Shown: positions 14,214 to 16,035 of the stretch, piece by piece | Position numbering within the stretch: position 1 is the first letter of the stretch | Layout of the letters: every line of letters begins with the position of its first letter | Source of the DNA: Dokdonella_A sp937902695 | Lineage (GTDB): Bacteria > Pseudomonadota > Gammaproteobacteria > Xanthomonadales > Rhodanobacteraceae | Direction: 5' to 3' | Assembly (NCBI GenBank): GCA_048498135.1 | Contig: JBEHYO010000081.1 | Location: 1-16,035, forward strand | Length of the DNA stretch: 16,035 bases | The notes under the pieces: model-generated | What the model was told of the DNA's origin: nothing | The model's database searches: none | Seen by the model: the letters and a program-made list of their open reading frames with translations, nothing else | Position numbers and translations under genes: made by a program

Positions 14214-14408
14214 TCAGGGCTGCGGCGGACGCTCGAAGCCCGAAAGAAAATCGAAGTCGACGACGCCGAACTCGGGATCGTTGAGCGGCTCGCTCTTGCG
14301 AAGGCTCTCGCGCTCGCGCCGCTGCATCCTGTTGAGCGCGTCGAGAAAATCGGTCGAGGCCACGTCGAGATGGTCGAGTCCGAGCCGTTTCAAGATGTCG
14401 TGGTTCAT
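14214..14408 (-). CDS. Small hypothetical protein (64 aa)
   Basis: Encodes 64 aa: MNHDILKRLGLDHLDVASTD, then FLDALNRMQRRERESLRKSE, then PLNDPEFGVVDFDFLSGFERPPQP. It is highly charged, with a helical, basic middle (RMQRRERESLRK) and an acidic, Pro-rich tail, so it may be a small cytoplasmic adaptor or regulator; function is unknown. AAAGGA about 6 nt before the ATG at 14408 supports this start, whereas a longer frame upstream to 14795 overlaps the next gene and lacks a ribosome binding site. It lies 37 nt downstream of the 14973 gene on the same strand, consistent with co-transcription. Confidence 0.65.
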   Translation of the reverse strand: MNHDILKRLGLDHLDVASTDFLDALNRMQRRERESLRKSEPLNDPEFGVVDFDFLSGFERPPQP

Positions 14409-14445
14409 CTGTCGTCCTTTCCCAAGATATGGTCCCTGAGCCTGA

Positions 14446-14973
14446 TCAACCGCCCGCGACGCCCACGCGGCCGGCGACGCCGATGCGGTCGATCGCCCCG
14501 GGCGGCGGGGCAAGCACGGCGTCATACGCAGCCCTCGCCGCGTGCGACCCGGCGGCCGCGACGGCGGGCGGCGCATCGCAATTCGGGGTCGCGCCGGCAG
14601 CCTCGCCACCCGACGCGCCGGAGCTGACGGACGCTGCCGATTTCTGACAATCCGCGATACCGGGACCCAATTGGTCAGGTTCGGCCATATCGCGCGCCTC
14701 GGCCGGCATGCGGTGGGCCGTGAAGCCCGAAAGAAGCCCCGACAGCGCCACGGCGACGGCGAGCAGCGCTGCCAGCCGCGCGCTCGGCAGCGCACCGCGC
14801 GCCGGCAGATCGCGACGCTCGGCCTGGAGATACGTGCTCTTGCAGACGCCGAGGCCGCGGATGCTCGTCGCGACGTAGGTCTGCTCGGGCGCGATCGTCA
14901 TCCAGGTGCCGACGCTGCGCAGGATCGCGAGGCTGCGCGCGGACAACGAGGCGGTGTCGGACGAGACGATCAT
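14446..14973 (-). CDS. Hypothetical single-pass membrane protein
   Basis: Encodes 175 aa, not recognised. Residues 1-62 form an N-terminal part containing ILRSVGTWMTIAPEQTYVATSIRG and a CKSTYLQAERRDLP segment; one hydrophobic stretch at about 67-86 (LAALLAVAVALSGLLSGFTA) would be the membrane helix; the C-terminal half is Ala/Gly/Ser/Pro-rich with Cys109 and Cys132 that could pair outside the membrane. Basic residues (ERR, SAR) before the helix suggest the N terminus stays in the cytoplasm. The ATG at 14973 has AGGAAA upstream; the frame remains open to 15186, but that extension has no support. It is first of a probable three-gene unit and diverges from the SGD-repeat protein gene. Low-complexity C terminus makes this call less certain. 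Confidence 0.55.
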   Translation of the reverse strand: MIVSSDTASLSARSLAILRSVGTWMTIAPEQTYVATSIRGLGVCKSTYLQAERRDLPARGALPSARLAALLAVAVALSGLLSGFTAHRMPAEARDMAEPDQLGPGIADCQKSAASVSSGASGGEAAGATPNCDAPPAVAAAGSHAARAAYDAVLAPPPGAIDRIGVAGRVGVAGG

Positions 14974-15139
14974 GGCGTTTCCTGGAAGCGATGACGGGAG
15001 CAAAGCAAGGGCCGGGCCAAAAGGGGGACGCAGTCCACAGTTCGACCGGCAGCGCTTGTGGTCGTCGCGGTCCGCGCCGCTAAACCTTGTGGGCTGCCCC
15101 TGCATCGGAATGCACAGCTCCGCTCGAAGGAACCCGCCC

Positions 15140-15979
15140 ATGCATCGCTTCGCCAGCCTGTTCGCGCTCGCGCTTCTCCCCGGCATCGCCGCCGCCAGCT
15201 CAGCGTGCCGCTATTCGGCCGATCGCAATTTCGACGTGCCGGCCTCGGGCCTCGCGATGGTCGCCTTCGATCTCGGCTCCAATGACGTCGTGCTCGAGGG
15301 CGTCGACGGCCTCGCCAGCGTCGAGGTGCGCGGCCGCGCCTGCGCGTCGGATCCGGCCTGGATCGACGGTCTCACGGTCGATCAGCACACGAGCGGCGGC
15401 ACGCTCACGCTCACGCCACACGCCGGCCACGACCTTCGGGGCAACTGGTCCGGATCGAATTACGCGTACGTCGAGCTCCACGTACGCGCGCCCTCCAAGC
15501 TCGCGGCACGCATCCGCGGCGATTCCGGCGACGCCGAGGTCAGGCACGTCGCATCGCTCGACTTCGATTCGAGCTCCGGCGACCTCATCGCGAGCGGCAT
15601 TCCGGGCACGCTCGGTGTCGAAGTCAGCTCCGGCGACGTGCGCGGCGACGATCTCGGCATCGTCGACGTGCGCAGCGCATCGTCGGGCGACATCACGCTG
15701 CGCGACGTGCACGGACCGATCAGCGTCGGCCACGTCGGCTCGGGCGACCTTCGCTTCGACACGGTCGGCAGCGTCAGCGTCGGCAGCGTCGGCTCGGGCG
15801 ACGTTTCGGTATCCGACGCCGGCGGCGACGTCTCGGTCGATTCGATCGGCTCGGGCGACGTCAGCGTCAACGGCGTCGCCGGCAACTTCCATGTCGGCTC
15901 CAAGGGCTCGGGCGACGTGCGCCACCGCGACGTGCGCGGAACCGTCACGGTGCCCCACGACGACGGCGACGACGACTGA
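15140..15979 (+). CDS. Secreted DUF4097-like beta-solenoid protein with SGD repeats
   Basis: Encodes 279 aa. A signal peptide (about 1-20, MHRFASLFALALLPGIAAAS) is followed by a beta-rich N-terminal domain (about 24-125). Then come eight consecutive repeats of 17-19 residues, each with Ser-Gly-Asp, at residues 129, 146, 164, 182, 201, 219, 238 and 257. In each, SGD is followed by alternating hydrophobic residues (VSV, ITL, LRF), the signature of a right-handed beta-helix as in DUF4097/DUF2807 (GIN) proteins. The end is acidic (HDDGDDD). No catalytic residues are evident; a cell-surface or periplasmic structural role, possibly binding Ca2+ through the Asp residues, is inference. The ATG at 15140 has AAGGA upstream and fits the signal peptide. 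Confidence 0.88.
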   Translation: MHRFASLFALALLPGIAAASSACRYSADRNFDVPASGLAMVAFDLGSNDVVLEGVDGLASVEVRGRACASDPAWIDGLTVDQHTSGGTLTLTPHAGHDLRGNWSGSNYAYVELHVRAPSKLAARIRGDSGDAEVRHVASLDFDSSSGDLIASGIPGTLGVEVSSGDVRGDDLGIVDVRSASSGDITLRDVHGPISVGHVGSGDLRFDTVGSVSVGSVGSGDVSVSDAGGDVSVDSIGSGDVSVNGVAGNFHVGSKGSGDVRHRDVRGTVTVPHDDGDDD

Positions 15980-15994
15980 CGCGCCCGCGGACGC

Positions 15995-16035
15995 GGGGGG
16001 GGGGGGGGGAGGGGGGGCGGCGGGAAAATGCGGGG
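15995..16035. other. Poly-G tract at the end of the window, probable artefact
   Basis: After the stop codon a small GC hairpin region (CCCGCGGACGCGGG) runs into 15 consecutive G, then A, then 7 G, then a G-rich tail. Such a pure G-run is unlike the rest of the window and typical of dark-cycle calls at a read or contig end. The true downstream sequence is probably missing. Confidence 0.75.

Noticed and set aside
1..16035. CRISPR array, transposase, prophage or toxin-antitoxin system
   Set aside because: No regular spaced repeats, IS ends, integrase or phage structural genes were seen; repeats found are REP-type or protein-coding.

Overview
The window is about 16 kb of high-GC bacterial chromosome. 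Gene content (oxygen-independent HemN, a phasin, tandem universal stress proteins, a DUF4097-type repeat protein, a DUF4136 protein, small secreted proteins with a paired-Cys tail) and the chromosomal GTCAT-CCCGCGAAAGCGGG-type REP hairpins fit a gammaproteobacterium of the Lysobacterales/Xanthomonadales (Rhodanobacteraceae- or Lysobacteraceae-like). That placement is inferred from family resemblance only.

Region 1 (1-4172) is a low-oxygen/stress block. hemN and a tandem-Usp gene lie on the minus strand. Divergent from them is a plus-strand operon of single-domain Usp, phasin-like protein and tandem-Usp. Three near-consensus FNR/ANR boxes (TTGAT-N4-ATCAA type) lie upstream of hemN, of the minus-strand usp gene and of the plus-strand operon, so the whole block looks like one oxygen-responsive regulon: anaerobic haem synthesis, stress proteins and storage-granule biology.

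Region 2 (4173-6640) begins with a REP/BIME-like cluster. It then has a DUF4336 gene, a small lipoprotein and an unrecognised 200-aa protein with a possible winged-helix C terminus, and ends at a tRNA-Phe(GAA) gene. Its base composition is visibly less GC-rich than the flanks, which together with the tRNA suggests acquired DNA, though no integrase or att repeat was found.

Region 3 (6641-11193) holds an 880-aa PEP-utilising dikinase-like enzyme that best matches rifampicin phosphotransferase, a small periplasmic protein, and a cation diffusion facilitator transporter.

Region 4 (11194-15979) holds a GT4 glycosyltransferase, a DUF4136 protein, a small secreted protein, three small minus-strand genes (one only 59 codons), and a secreted DUF4097-like protein with eight SGD repeats. 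The last bases (15995-16035) are a G-run that looks like a sequencing or contig-end artefact.

I did not find a clear new defence or mobile system. The best candidates for something undescribed are the compact FNR-box block, the low-GC cluster beside tRNA-Phe, and the small-gene cluster at 13.9-15.0 kb.
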